DNA of 44,886 nucleotides from Clostridia bacterium (GTDB lineage: Bacteria; Bacillota; Clostridia; Christensenellales; Aristaeellaceae): assembly GCA_024404245.1 (NCBI GenBank), contig JAKSQH010000009.1:1-44886 (forward strand). The letters are read 5' to 3'. Under the pieces are notes generated by a model. It searched no databases. It was not told where the DNA came from and saw only the letters and a list, made by a program, of their open reading frames with translations. This document shows positions 33,713 to 42,505 of this stretch, piece after piece (the stretch's first letter is position 1; each line of letters opens with the position of its first letter). The translations under genes and the position numbers were made by a program.

Positions 33713-36208
33713 GTGAACAATCAGATGAAACGCGGAGAAAAAATCCGCTACCTTGTTTTCGTGGTCGCGCTGTTCGCCATGTGCGTATGGCTGATCTCCG
33801 GTCTGGTCGATCTTCAGCTTGTCAATCATGACTATTACGCTGAAAAAGCCGAAAGCACCAAAACAAAAACAATCGCCTTGCGCGGCAAACGCGGAAACAT
33901 TGTCTCCGGTGACTCTGTGATTCTGGCTACGGATGAGGAAATCTACAACGTCACATTCTATAAGGACGCGTCCGAAAACAAGAAGGCCGATTACACCAAA
34001 TATACCGCTTCCATCATTGAAGCGGTGGATATCATTGAACGCAACGGCGGAAAAATAACCGTCTCCTTCGTTATTGAGCGTGATGAGGAAACCGGTGAAT
34101 GGGTTTTCAATTTCGGTTCCGGCGTCTCGGATTCCGTGCTCGCGACCCGCGAAAAGCAATGGCGCTCCAACAATTACCTGACCAGCATGGCAAAGTATGA
34201 TACAGCCGATAAGTGTATCGCGAAGCTGAAGGAACGTTTTCAGATTGATGATTCCGTTCCCGAGGATCTCATGCTGAAAATCATGGCGGTTTATTCCGAG
34301 ATGCAGATGAACGTTTACTCGTCACAGCCTGTTGTCATCGCGAAGGATGTACGGTATGAAACGGTTATCGAAATTGAGACGCGGTCCATGATGCTTTCCG
34401 GCATGAGCGTTGAAATCGGCACCAAGCGGGTGTATCCCCGCAACACGCTCGCAGCGCAGATCATCGGCTACACCGGTGCCATTCCCAGCCAGGCCATGTG
34501 GCAGACACTGTCCGCGAAGGGGTATTCCTACAATGACACAATCGGCCGTGACGGCATTGAGTCATCCATGGAGGACTGGCTGACGCAGAATTCCTCTCTG
34601 CGCAAAGGTTCACGTGTCGTCATCCGTGACGAGATGTCCAAGGTCGTCAGTGAGGTATCCTATACGGAACCGACGGACGGCAACAATGTCAAGCTGACGT
34701 TGCTGGCCAACTACCAGCAGGTCGCGGAGCGCTGTATCGCCGAGAATGTCAATTCAACACGCAACGCTCAGGAAAAACTGCTGGCTGATGACGGCTGGCT
34801 CGAAAACAATAAAATCGATATTCACAACCGGAACTGGGGTACCTATCCCCTGGCGCTGGCGGAACACGGCTGTCTGATCGTGTTGGACATGGAATGCCGT
34901 GTGCTGGCGCTTGCCAACTATCCGACCTATGACCTGAACGCGCTGGTCGCCGGCGGCAGAGACGCGCTTACAATTCTGGCCGACAGCCGCAATCTGCTGC
35001 TCAATTACGGCATACACGCGCGCGGAACCCCCGGTTCGATCTTCAAGATGGTCACCGGCACGGGCGCGCTCATTGAGGGTGAACTGTCCCCCACGGAACG
35101 AATCTCCGACGGCGGATACTATATGAAGTACAACTCCGATAAATCGACCGCGCCCAAATGCTGGATCAATCAGAACCTGACCTACAAGCATGCCAACCAG
35201 ACCATCGTGGACGGTCTGACCAACAGCTGCAACTACTTCTTCTATGAGCTTTCCAGCCGTCTGGGTGAGGAACGGCTTTACCGCTACGCCTCGCTGTACG
35301 GGCTGACAAGCAAAACCGGCATTGACCTGCCCGGCGAGGTCCGCAGCGTGGTCGGCAGCCAGAACACGCTGTACGATCCTTCAAAGGCCGTAAACGAGGC
35401 CAATCAGGATACATCACTGCCGATCATTGTTTTCAACTCCATCAAGAAGCATCTGCGGAACTGCGGTGCCTCCCGCAACATCGACTACGATGACGAGCGT
35501 CTCAGCGTATGCGCCAAACGTCTGATGGATATGGCCGTCAATTATGATGAGAGCGAATGGCTGGACAATATGCGCACCATCCTGATGGAAGAGCTGAATA
35601 TGACCAAGGAAATGGTCTATCTGCAGTCTGTCATCGGCGATACATACAACTATATGAACGATATCAAGTGGGGCGGCGGCCAGACCATTCTTACAGGCAT
35701 CGGTCAGTCCGTTACCGTGCTTACGCCCATCGCGGTCGCCCGTTATGTATGCTGCGTCGCCAACAACGGATACCTCTACAATGTCTCGCTGATCGATTCC
35801 ATCACATCACCTGACGGTGAGATTCTTTCCCAGCGTGAACCGACGCTGATTCATCATATCGACGGTTCAGAACCCTATCTGCCCCTTATCCGGCAGGGGA
35901 TGCAGGGCGTGGTTGACGAATCCGGTACCGCGGCCAAATACTTCAGGAACTTCGCCTACACACAGCAGATCGCCGCGAAAACGGGAACCGCGCAGGTTAC
36001 GAGTATTGACCTTGAAAACAACGCGTGGTTCGTCTGCTTCTGCCCGTATGAACAGCCGGAAATCGCGATTGCCTGCTTCATACCCAACGGGTATTCCGGA
36101 TCTGAGGCGTCAAAGGCGCCCCGTGACTTTATTGAATGGTACATGGGGCAGAAGAATCTGCGGAATGTGGATTATGATCTGCCCGTCGGCAACAGTCTGG
36201 CACCGTAA
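33713..36208 (+). CDS. mrdA: Elongasome penicillin-binding protein 2 (class B transpeptidase)
   Basis: This 831-aa class B PBP cross-links lateral wall peptidoglycan with RodA. One N-terminal membrane helix (about 12-32), a long pedestal/dimerisation domain and a transpeptidase domain are seen. Active-site motifs are SIFK (Ser442-Lys445), SCN (Ser505) and KTG (Lys756). The distance from SCN to KTG is about 250 residues, longer than usual, because of an inserted segment around 555-650. GTG at 33713 has AAAGGAGG six bases upstream; ATG at 33707 abuts the SD and is unlikely. It lies between mreD and minD. Confidence 0.93.
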   Translation: MNNQMKRGEKIRYLVFVVALFAMCVWLISGLVDLQLVNHDYYAEKAESTKTKTIALRGKRGNIVSGDSVILATDEEIYNVTFYKDASENKKADYTKYTASIIEAVDIIERNGGKITVSFVIERDEETGEWVFNFGSGVSDSVLATREKQWRSNNYLTSMAKYDTADKCIAKLKERFQIDDSVPEDLMLKIMAVYSEMQMNVYSSQPVVIAKDVRYETVIEIETRSMMLSGMSVEIGTKRVYPRNTLAAQIIGYTGAIPSQAMWQTLSAKGYSYNDTIGRDGIESSMEDWLTQNSSLRKGSRVVIRDEMSKVVSEVSYTEPTDGNNVKLTLLANYQQVAERCIAENVNSTRNAQEKLLADDGWLENNKIDIHNRNWGTYPLALAEHGCLIVLDMECRVLALANYPTYDLNALVAGGRDALTILADSRNLLLNYGIHARGTPGSIFKMVTGTGALIEGELSPTERISDGGYYMKYNSDKSTAPKCWINQNLTYKHANQTIVDGLTNSCNYFFYELSSRLGEERLYRYASLYGLTSKTGIDLPGEVRSVVGSQNTLYDPSKAVNEANQDTSLPIIVFNSIKKHLRNCGASRNIDYDDERLSVCAKRLMDMAVNYDESEWLDNMRTILMEELNMTKEMVYLQSVIGDTYNYMNDIKWGGGQTILTGIGQSVTVLTPIAVARYVCCVANNGYLYNVSLIDSITSPDGEILSQREPTLIHHIDGSEPYLPLIRQGMQGVVDESGTAAKYFRNFAYTQQIAAKTGTAQVTSIDLENNAWFVCFCPYEQPEIAIACFIPNGYSGSEASKAPRDFIEWYMGQKNLRNVDYDLPVGNSLAP

Positions 36209-36228
36209 CGAAAGGAGGCACCGTGTTT

Positions 36229-37044
36229 ATGGGCACTTCCCTTATTGTCGCGTCCGGCAAGGGCGGAACCGGCAAGAGCTTCGTCACATCCGGTCTGGGC
36301 ATCACACTGGCCCGTCTCGGGCAGCGCGTCTGCATTGTGGACGCGGACATCGGTCTGCGTGATCAGGATCTGCTGCTCGGTGTCGAAAACAATGTCGTAT
36401 ACGATCTGCTTGATATTACAGAGAAGCACTGTGACTATACACGCGTTCTGATTCCCGTACCCGAGCATGACAGGCTGACGCTGCTGCCCGCCGCGCAGTT
36501 CGCGCGCGTGGGTGATATGGATCGTGACGCGTTCCGCCGTCTCATCCGCGAGCTGAAAAGAACAAATGATTTCGTACTGATTGACTGCCCCGCGGGTATT
36601 GAACGCGGGCTCCGCAACACGCTTTCGGAAATCGTGGATGACGCGCTGATTGTGTGTACCCCGGATGATGTCTGTATCCGGAACGCGGAGCGCGCGTCCG
36701 CGCTGATTGAGAAGAAGCTCGGGCTCCGGCCCCGCCTGATTGTAAACCGTCTGGATGACGAACTGATCCGCGCGGGTGAGATGTATTCCGCGCAGACCGT
36801 CGCGCAGACGCTTGACCTGCCTCTGACCGGTGAAATTCCGGAGGATTCCATGGTCCGCCGCGCCGCTCTGAATCATCTCAATCCCGCGGATATCATGTGT
36901 GACAGCCGTAACGCGTTCACGCGTATCGCCGGCCGGCTGACAGGCGGTAATGAACCGCTGCCCGGCTTCGGCACCGGGAAGCGTTCCTTCCTGCGCAAAC
37001 TGCTGCACAGGAAGCTGAAGGAGGTCATCGCGGTCAATGACTGA
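36229..37044 (+). CDS. minD: MinD-type P-loop ATPase
   Basis: This 271-aa ATPase carries the deviant Walker A ASGKGGTGKS (8-17), then CIVDADIGLRDQDLLLG and FVLIDCPAGIERGLRN (the MinD form of the Walker B/Asp region). A basic amphipathic C-terminus (KRSFLRKLLHRKLKEVI) fits a membrane-targeting sequence. MinD places the division septum with MinC; neither minC nor minE is in the window. ATG at 36229 has GGAGG ten bases upstream; GTG at 36223 is an alternative at four bases. It overlaps rodA by 8 bp. Confidence 0.9.
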   Translation: MGTSLIVASGKGGTGKSFVTSGLGITLARLGQRVCIVDADIGLRDQDLLLGVENNVVYDLLDITEKHCDYTRVLIPVPEHDRLTLLPAAQFARVGDMDRDAFRRLIRELKRTNDFVLIDCPAGIERGLRNTLSEIVDDALIVCTPDDVCIRNAERASALIEKKLGLRPRLIVNRLDDELIRAGEMYSAQTVAQTLDLPLTGEIPEDSMVRRAALNHLNPADIMCDSRNAFTRIAGRLTGGNEPLPGFGTGKRSFLRKLLHRKLKEVIAVND

Positions 37045-38311
37045 ACAGCAAACACAGGAACACAGAACGCAAAGCGACAGTAATATCATTCTCCGGAGGC
37101 ACAGAGCGCATACCGATATTACGCTGATTGTGCTGGCATTCATGCTGGCGGCCTTCGGTGTCGTTGCTGTTACCGTTGCCACATATTCCACCGGTTCCGA
37201 CCCGGAGGCATCGCTCCTCAGCCACGTGGTCGAGTCATCCTACGCGATGCGCCAGTGCCTCTTTCTGCTGATCGCGCCGCTGGTTGTCGGCGTTATCGCT
37301 GTTTTCCCTTATGATACGCTGCGAAGGCGTTCGGGCCTCATCTACATCGCGACATTCATCCTCCTTGCGGTGGTTACGGTGTTCAACCGCGCGCAGGGCG
37401 TTAAAGCCTGGCTGGACGTTATCTGGGGATATACGATTCAGCCTTCGGAATTCGCGAAGCTGGCCATGATTCTGGTGCTGGCCAATCACCTCTCCCGTTC
37501 GGATCATCCGATGGCCACCGGGCGCGAAAAAGTGCAGATTATTCTGCTGGTGCTCATTCCGGGCGGAGTCATCCTGCTGGAGGGCGAAACCGGTTCGCTG
37601 CTGGTCATCGTTTTCCTGACCGCGGTCATGATGTATTTTGCCAATGTGGATATGAAGTTCCTGTTGATTTTGGCGGCGGTGGCACTACTCCTGCTGCTGG
37701 CGGTATACGGTATTATGATCGCGTCCGGTTCGGATGACTACCGTCTCGCGCGCATCGCTTCCTTCATTGACCCTGAAATGTATTCCTCAACCGACGCGTA
37801 TCAGATTCTGCAATCCCAAAAAGCAATCGGTTCCGGCGGTCTCTGGGGAAACGGTATGTTTGTGGACGGCTCTCTTGCCCAGCTGAACTACGTTCCGGCG
37901 GACTGGACGGACTTCATTTACGCCACAATCGGTGAAACATGGGGATTTGCGGGCTGTGTAGCCGTGCTGATCATGTATGTTCTGATTCTGCTCCGTATGG
38001 TCTGGCTCGCTTTCAATACAAAGGACCGTTTCGGCCGGCTTGTCATCTGCGGCGTAATCGGCATGTTCCTGTTCCATGTGCTTGAAAACATCGCCATGAC
38101 AATCGGTCTGATGCCGATTACGGGCATACCGCTGCCGTTTCTTTCCTACGGCGGCAGCAACATGGTCACAAACATGGCCGGCATCGGGCTTGTGGAGAAT
38201 GTGACCCGTAACCGCAGCCTGTCCGCCGCCGTACCGGCGCCTCAGACCATGTATAACCCGTACCGCGTATCTGTGCAGCCTGTCTACCGTATGAGCAGAC
38301 ATCGCGGCTGA
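37037..38311 (+). CDS. rodA: SEDS glycosyltransferase RodA (FtsW/RodA/SpoVE family)
   Basis: This 424-aa multi-pass membrane enzyme polymerises lipid II glycan chains together with its PBP2 partner. Ten hydrophobic helices are recognisable. Family motifs are GYTIQPSEFAKLAMILVLANHL, LLEGETGSLLVIV (with the catalytic-region Glu), and LPFLSYGGSNMVTNMAGIGLVENV near the C-terminus. The context (mreBCD, PBP2) favours RodA over FtsW. It overlaps minD by 8 bp, which supports translational coupling. Confidence 0.94.
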   Translation: MTEQQTQEHRTQSDSNIILRRHRAHTDITLIVLAFMLAAFGVVAVTVATYSTGSDPEASLLSHVVESSYAMRQCLFLLIAPLVVGVIAVFPYDTLRRRSGLIYIATFILLAVVTVFNRAQGVKAWLDVIWGYTIQPSEFAKLAMILVLANHLSRSDHPMATGREKVQIILLVLIPGGVILLEGETGSLLVIVFLTAVMMYFANVDMKFLLILAAVALLLLLAVYGIMIASGSDDYRLARIASFIDPEMYSSTDAYQILQSQKAIGSGGLWGNGMFVDGSLAQLNYVPADWTDFIYATIGETWGFAGCVAVLIMYVLILLRMVWLAFNTKDRFGRLVICGVIGMFLFHVLENIAMTIGLMPITGIPLPFLSYGGSNMVTNMAGIGLVENVTRNRSLSAAVPAPQTMYNPYRVSVQPVYRMSRHRG

Positions 38312-38328
38312 TCTTTAAGGAGGATGGC

Positions 38329-39960
38329 ATGTATCATTGTAAAGGATGCGGCAGCCCCGTCGTATTTGATATCAAAACGCAGCGCCTGCTCTGCCCCGCC
38401 TGTGATTCCTCAATGGGCGTGGATGAAGCGGAGCAGCTGGAGCCGGCCATGGCGGAAAACGGCATGCAGGGCTACAGCTATACCTGCCCCAACTGCGGCG
38501 GCACGCTCTTCTCAACAGAAAGCACCGCGGCTTCATTCTGCAGCTTCTGCGGCGCTTCCGTTATGCTTGAGGAAAAGCTGACAAAGCAGAACAGGCCGGA
38601 CAGGATCATACCTTTCAAAATCACAAAAGAACAATGCATTGAGAACTACCGCGCGTATATTTCAAGCATGTTCTGCGTGGATAAAAAGATGCTGACCGAT
38701 GCCGTAGCCGAAAGTTTCCGCGGTATCTATATCCCCTACTGCAACTACAAAATGCACACGGAAGGAGAGCTTTCCGGCTCCGGTCAGGTCACAAAGGGCA
38801 ATAAGTGTTATATTTACGATGTGGCCGGAAAGATAGATTCCACCGTGGACTGGGCGCTGCGGGACCTTTCAACGGCACTGCCGGATGATCACTGCGCGCG
38901 GATCAATGAGTTCAGCCGTTTGAAAACAAAGGCATTCCTTCCCGGTTATCTGGCCGGTTTCTATGCTGACACGCCGGATGTGCATCCGGATGTCTACAGG
39001 AATGAAGTGATCGGCGAAGCGGCGAACAAGGCGACGGATACCTTCATTAACGAGGCTGTAAAAAGCCGGGGGCTGACACCGTCCGACCGCAAAAAGCTCC
39101 AGCGTCAGGCCGAAGCCTGCACAAAGATCACTGATGAGGAATCCGTTCTCCTGCCGGTATGGTTCATGAGCGTCCGTTACCGCGGGCGCGTCTGCTACGC
39201 CATGGTAAACGGCGTCACGGGGCGCGTCACCTCCGACCTTCCCGTGGACAGGCTGCGTTTCCTGCGCTACGCGGCAATCGCCGCGGTCGTGCTGTTTGTT
39301 GTGCTGAACTTCCTGATGAATGTCACACTCAAGCCGCGTGTAACCGTAGTGGCCGGCACATTCGTTCTCGCGGTCATCTCCATCCTCGTCCGCGCGCAGA
39401 CAAAAAAGATGGTAACACGCGAGGGAGAAAGCGAACGACTGAAAGCGGAAACAATCCGTTTACGGAACATGGACCGTGATCACGGAGCCGCCGGATCGGA
39501 TCCCGAAAGCGCGGATACAGTCAAAGAGGAAAAGAACGAAAAGAAAGACAGGAGCAAAGTCAAACGTGTGCTTCTGATTATGCTGTTGATTTTCTTCGGC
39601 TTCCCGGCTTTCGCGATCGTGGTAACGTTAATCGAAACGGGTCTGGACCGTCTCGGCTTTACCGGTGCCTCAGCCGGCTGGTTTCTGCCGGTTACTGCCT
39701 CGTTGCTTACGCTGATCTTCGGTATTATCGCGAACAAGCGCTTTATGCCCGGCACGCTGGCGGCTTTCCTGCTCAGCGCGGCCGGATGCGGCCTGATTAT
39801 CGTCAATCCGCCGCAGGATATCCTTTATTATGTTTCAGGCGCGCTGATGCTGCTGGCCGGCGTCTGGTGCGAAATGGACATGATATCCGCCTACAATCAT
39901 CAGTGTTCTTCACCCATGCCTGTGTTTGACACGCATCAGGGAGGTAATGACCGTGCGTAA
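38329..39960 (+). CDS. Zinc-ribbon membrane protein, unknown function
   Basis: This 543-aa protein starts with two zinc ribbons: CKGCG (4-8) with CPAC (22-25), and CPNCGG (53-58) with CSFCG (about 71-75). A soluble domain (about 85-300) follows. Two transmembrane hairpins sit at about 305-345 and four further helices at about 410-530, separated by a charged segment (EEKNEKKDRSKVKR). I do not know a function. Proteins of this layout occur beside TPM-domain proteins, as here: the downstream gene overlaps it by 8 bp. The GGAGG at 38319-38323, six bases before the ATG, gives a confident start. Confidence 0.8.
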   Translation: MYHCKGCGSPVVFDIKTQRLLCPACDSSMGVDEAEQLEPAMAENGMQGYSYTCPNCGGTLFSTESTAASFCSFCGASVMLEEKLTKQNRPDRIIPFKITKEQCIENYRAYISSMFCVDKKMLTDAVAESFRGIYIPYCNYKMHTEGELSGSGQVTKGNKCYIYDVAGKIDSTVDWALRDLSTALPDDHCARINEFSRLKTKAFLPGYLAGFYADTPDVHPDVYRNEVIGEAANKATDTFINEAVKSRGLTPSDRKKLQRQAEACTKITDEESVLLPVWFMSVRYRGRVCYAMVNGVTGRVTSDLPVDRLRFLRYAAIAAVVLFVVLNFLMNVTLKPRVTVVAGTFVLAVISILVRAQTKKMVTREGESERLKAETIRLRNMDRDHGAAGSDPESADTVKEEKNEKKDRSKVKRVLLIMLLIFFGFPAFAIVVTLIETGLDRLGFTGASAGWFLPVTASLLTLIFGIIANKRFMPGTLAAFLLSAAGCGLIIVNPPQDILYYVSGALMLLAGVWCEMDMISAYNHQCSSPMPVFDTHQGGNDRA

Positions 39961-40714
39961 GCTGTTCTGTCTGGTTCTGTCGTTCATACTGCTGTCGCTT
40001 TCGTTGATTCCCTGCTTTGCTGAGGAAACGGATTCCGCAACAAAATACAGCATCGTTTTCGACGATGCCGCCGGTCTGATCAGCAGCACAGAGGAGACAC
40101 GGGTACGCGCGGCAATGGAAGCCGCTTCCGTATACGGCAACATCCTTTTTGTCACTGTGAACGATAACAATTACACCAAAGTTGAAAAGAAGGCACAGAC
40201 CTACGTGATGGAGACCTTCGGAGACCGTGTATCCTGTTCCATTTTCATGATTGATATGGCAAACCGCCAGCTGACCCTGCAAAACACCGGTGAGCTGAAA
40301 CAGATGATTTCCTCCGGCGATTCCGATACGATCATGGATAATGTTTACCGTTATGCCTCTTACGGCGATTATGCGACGTGCGCCGTGAATGCCTTCAGCC
40401 AGGTCGAATCACTGGCCCGGGGCGCGGGTATCGCACGGCCCATGAAGTATATCAGCAACGCGCTCATTGCCGTGCTCGGCGGTGTGATGATCATGTATAT
40501 CGTGCTCATCGCCACCCGCGCGGGAAAACGCAAAAAGGATCTGAACACCCTCCTCGCGACGGTCATCGCCACAGGAGTCAGCACCGGCGTAACCTCAAAA
40601 CTTGTACGCACGTTGAACCTTAGCTCCTCATCCTCCGGAGGCGGACACGGCGGCGGGTTCTCCGGCGGCGGACACAGCGGCGGCGGTTTTTCCGGCGGCA
40701 GCCACAGATTCTGA
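39953..40714 (+). CDS. TPM-domain exported membrane protein with Gly/His-rich tail
   Basis: This 253-aa protein has a signal peptide (1-22, ending PCFA), a TPM (DUF477) domain at about 30-150 (FDDAAGLISSTEETRVRAAME, GNILFVTVNDN, CSIFMIDMANRQL), one or two membrane helices (about 170-215), and a C-terminal tail of GGGHGGGFSGGG repeats ending in SHRF, as in the YgcG family. GTG at 39953 has GGAGG eight bases upstream and overlaps the zinc-ribbon gene's stop. It is the last gene of the mre operon. TPM proteins have been linked to membrane-protein handling and phosphatase-like activity in other organisms; its role here is unknown. Confidence 0.85.
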   Translation: MRKLFCLVLSFILLSLSLIPCFAEETDSATKYSIVFDDAAGLISSTEETRVRAAMEAASVYGNILFVTVNDNNYTKVEKKAQTYVMETFGDRVSCSIFMIDMANRQLTLQNTGELKQMISSGDSDTIMDNVYRYASYGDYATCAVNAFSQVESLARGAGIARPMKYISNALIAVLGGVMIMYIVLIATRAGKRKKDLNTLLATVIATGVSTGVTSKLVRTLNLSSSSSGGGHGGGFSGGGHSGGGFSGGSHRF

Positions 40715-40720
40715 TAAAGC

Positions 40721-40770
40721 ACTCCCCCTTCCCGTATCGGGAAGGGGGAGTTTCTTGGGTCTTGGGTTTT
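40721..40770 (+). terminator. Terminator of the maf-mre operon
   Basis: ACTCCCCCTTCCC (40721-40733) pairs perfectly with GGGAAGGGGGAGT (40739-40751) around GTATC. The following T tract is interrupted (TTTCTTGGG...TTTTTT), so it may be a stability hairpin as well as a terminator. Confidence 0.8.
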
Positions 40771-40823
40771 TTCCGGAAAGTTCATCCGGCGAAGGGGCCC
40801 CGGGGGCGATCGCAAGCCGAAAC
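40771..40823. repeat. Nested-palindrome repeat, truncated copy E
   Basis: It has TTCCGGAAAG, then GCGAAGGGGCCCCGGGGGCGATCGCAA, which jumps directly to GCCGAAACC. Compared with copies B-D the right arm of the inner hairpin is deleted. It ends 4 bases past the stop codon of the minus-strand SPFH gene. Confidence 0.7.
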
Positions 40824-40826
40824 CAA

Positions 40827-41696
40827 TTATTTATCTTCCTTCGTTTCACCCATGTTCAGGATAGGCATCATGCTCGAGCCTTCACCCGCCACAAAGGTGG
40901 GCAGCTGGCCATTCCAGTTCTTCACTTCATTGAAGCGGATCAGCTCATCCGTTACGGAAGCGGCAATCAGTTCGTTCGCGGCAGCCTCAGCTTCACTCTT
41001 TACACGCACGGCATAAGCTTCCGCATCGGCGTTGATCTTCTGTACGGCAGCCTCAGCTTCGGCGCTGATGCGTTTGCGCTCAGCCTGCTGCTGGGCTTCC
41101 ATTGTTTTCTGCTCCTCCTCAATCTGAGCCTGCAGTTTTTTCTGGGCAGCGACCTGTTTCGCTTCAACAGCGTCCGTAAAGGCGTCAGTGAAGTCGATGT
41201 TTTCAATGTTGATGCTGATCACATTGATGCCGTACTTTTCCAGCTCAGCGGCCAGGTTCTCACGGATCTTCGTGCTCAGCGTCTGCCGGTTGGCAACCAG
41301 GTTTTCAGCGGTATACTGGCTGAAAGCGCCTTTGATAATCTCCAGCATACGGGGCTGCACCAGCTTGCTGTAGTAGTCGGTACCGACTTCCTTGAACAGG
41401 GTCATCGCCGTGGATTTGTTAATGGCGTAGTTCACGGAACCGGTCACGTCAACCTGCTGAATATCACTTGAGAAGCTTTCCGTCACAAAGGCGGTTTTCT
41501 GTTCACGGTTGTCCATCAGCACAATCTGCTGCACGGGACTCTTTACATGGAAACCGGCTTCCAACGTTCCGTTTTCAACACGGCCGAACGTTGTCAGGAT
41601 ACCTGTATATCCGGTCGGTACGGTGGCGGTGCAGGTCAGGCACAGAATGATTACAGCAGCAACAGCGGCAATCAGGATAACGCGGGTCTTTTTCAT
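40827..41696 (-). CDS. SPFH/Band 7 (HflC/prohibitin-like) membrane protein
   Basis: This 289-aa protein has an N-terminal membrane anchor (5-24; the Cys residues may allow lipid modification), a Band 7 domain at about 26-190 (VPTGYTGILTTFGRVENGTLEAGFHVKSP, ENIDFTDAFTDAVEAKQVA) and an Ala/Glu/Gln-rich coiled coil (about 185-250). SPFH proteins oligomerise into membrane rings or cages that organise proteases and lipids. GGAGG lies nine bases before the ATG. A 50-aa membrane microprotein gene lies 69 bp upstream on the same strand, so the two probably share a transcript. Confidence 0.92.
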   Translation of the reverse strand: MKKTRVILIAAVAAVIILCLTCTATVPTGYTGILTTFGRVENGTLEAGFHVKSPVQQIVLMDNREQKTAFVTESFSSDIQQVDVTGSVNYAINKSTAMTLFKEVGTDYYSKLVQPRMLEIIKGAFSQYTAENLVANRQTLSTKIRENLAAELEKYGINVISINIENIDFTDAFTDAVEAKQVAAQKKLQAQIEEEQKTMEAQQQAERKRISAEAEAAVQKINADAEAYAVRVKSEAEAAANELIAASVTDELIRFNEVKNWNGQLPTFVAGEGSSMMPILNMGETKEDK

Positions 41697-41765
41697 GGAT
41701 TATTTCCTCCGTTTGTCATGTCGGGCGGCATCAGCCGTCATTTGTTAATGTGTCGATCTCTCAGG

Positions 41766-41918
41766 TCAGGCTCTGCTTCTGCGTTCGTTCTTCACGCCCC
41801 AGATAATACCGGCGATCAGCGCGAACAGGAAGCCGCCGCGGCCGAGCAGCCGCAGCACCCTGCCGACAATCCGCAGCGCGGATCCGAGCAGCGCGATGAC
41901 CACAAGCAAAGACAACAT
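41766..41918 (-). CDS. 50-aa membrane microprotein
   Basis: This short gene encodes MLSLLVVIALLGSALRIVGR..., continuing into a second hydrophobic stretch (GGFLFALIAGIIWGV) and a basic end (KNERRSRA). Two membrane helices with a basic loop (RVLRLLGRG) are likely. AGAGG seven bases before the ATG and a promoter about 50 bases upstream support expression. I know no family. It sits just upstream of the SPFH gene, so a partner or regulatory role is possible but unproven. Confidence 0.65.
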   Translation of the reverse strand: MLSLLVVIALLGSALRIVGRVLRLLGRGGFLFALIAGIIWGVKNERRSRA

Positions 41919-41969
41919 TCAGGTTCCTCTCCTTTCATTCATCAGCCGCTTCATCCGCGGCATGGTTAT

Positions 41970-41997
41970 ATCATACATAATTCCCCTTCCTTTTCAA
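41970..41997 (-). promoter_or_regulatory. Promoter of the microprotein/SPFH operon
   Basis: On the minus strand the -35 is TTGAAA (41992-41997), the spacer 16 bases and the -10 TATGAT (41970-41975). Confidence 0.65.
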
Positions 41998-42058
41998 CAT
42001 ATGTCCGTTCACTTGTCGGTTTTGCCGTTTGAAATGACATCCGGCGGAAAACGGCATG

Positions 42059-42084
42059 AAAAAACCGCGGCATTTTACCGCGGT
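42059..42084 (-). terminator. Intrinsic terminator after the duplicated kinase ends
   Basis: On the minus strand, ACCGCGG and CCGCGGT form a hairpin around TAAAATG and are followed by six T. It lies beyond the outermost duplicated copy of the kinase 3' end. Confidence 0.88.
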
Positions 42085-42188
42085 ATGCTGTCTTCACTAA
42101 AATATCTTTCCGGCGCTTATCACTCGCAGGCCTGCAGTGCGAGCAGCCACGCGCCGGTAATCCCGCTGTGAATGCCAATTTTCAAGAG

Positions 42189-42282
42189 TAGGCGCATGCG
42201 AAGGGGTCCCGGGGGCGATCGCAAAGCCCCCGGGTCGGCCCGCAGGCTGAAAACCTTATTGCACAGTCTGGGTTTCCGTGAA
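42189..42282. repeat. Nested-palindrome repeat, copy C
   Basis: The inner hairpin is CCCGGGGGC (42208-42216) with GCCCCCGGG (42226-42234) around GATCGCAAA. The right outer arm TTTCCGTGAA is present (42273-42282), but the left outer arm is not recognisable. It lies inside the 193-bp tandem unit. Confidence 0.78.
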
Positions 42283-42381
42283 AAGCTTTCTATATGCTGC
42301 TCCTGTGCTTATTCACTCGCAGGCCTGCAGCGCGAGCAGCCACGCGCCGGTAATCCCGCTGTGAATGCCAATTTTCAAGAG

Positions 42382-42475
42382 TAGGCGCATGCGAAGGGGT
42401 CCCGGGGGCGATCGCAAAGCCCCCGGGTCGGCCCGCAGGCTGAAAACCTTATTGCACAGTCTGGGTTTCCGTGAA
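42382..42475. repeat. Nested-palindrome repeat, copy D
   Basis: It is identical to copy C, 193 bp further on, and ends 31 bases before the true kinase stop codon at 42506-42508. It was created by tandem duplication, not by an independent insertion. Confidence 0.78.
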
Positions 42476-42505
42476 AAGCTTTCTATATGCTGCTCCTGTG
42501 CTTAT

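Noticed and set aside
40721..40751. GC-rich hairpin as part of the nested-palindrome family
   Set aside because: It has none of the family's arms or loop and is better explained as the operon terminator.
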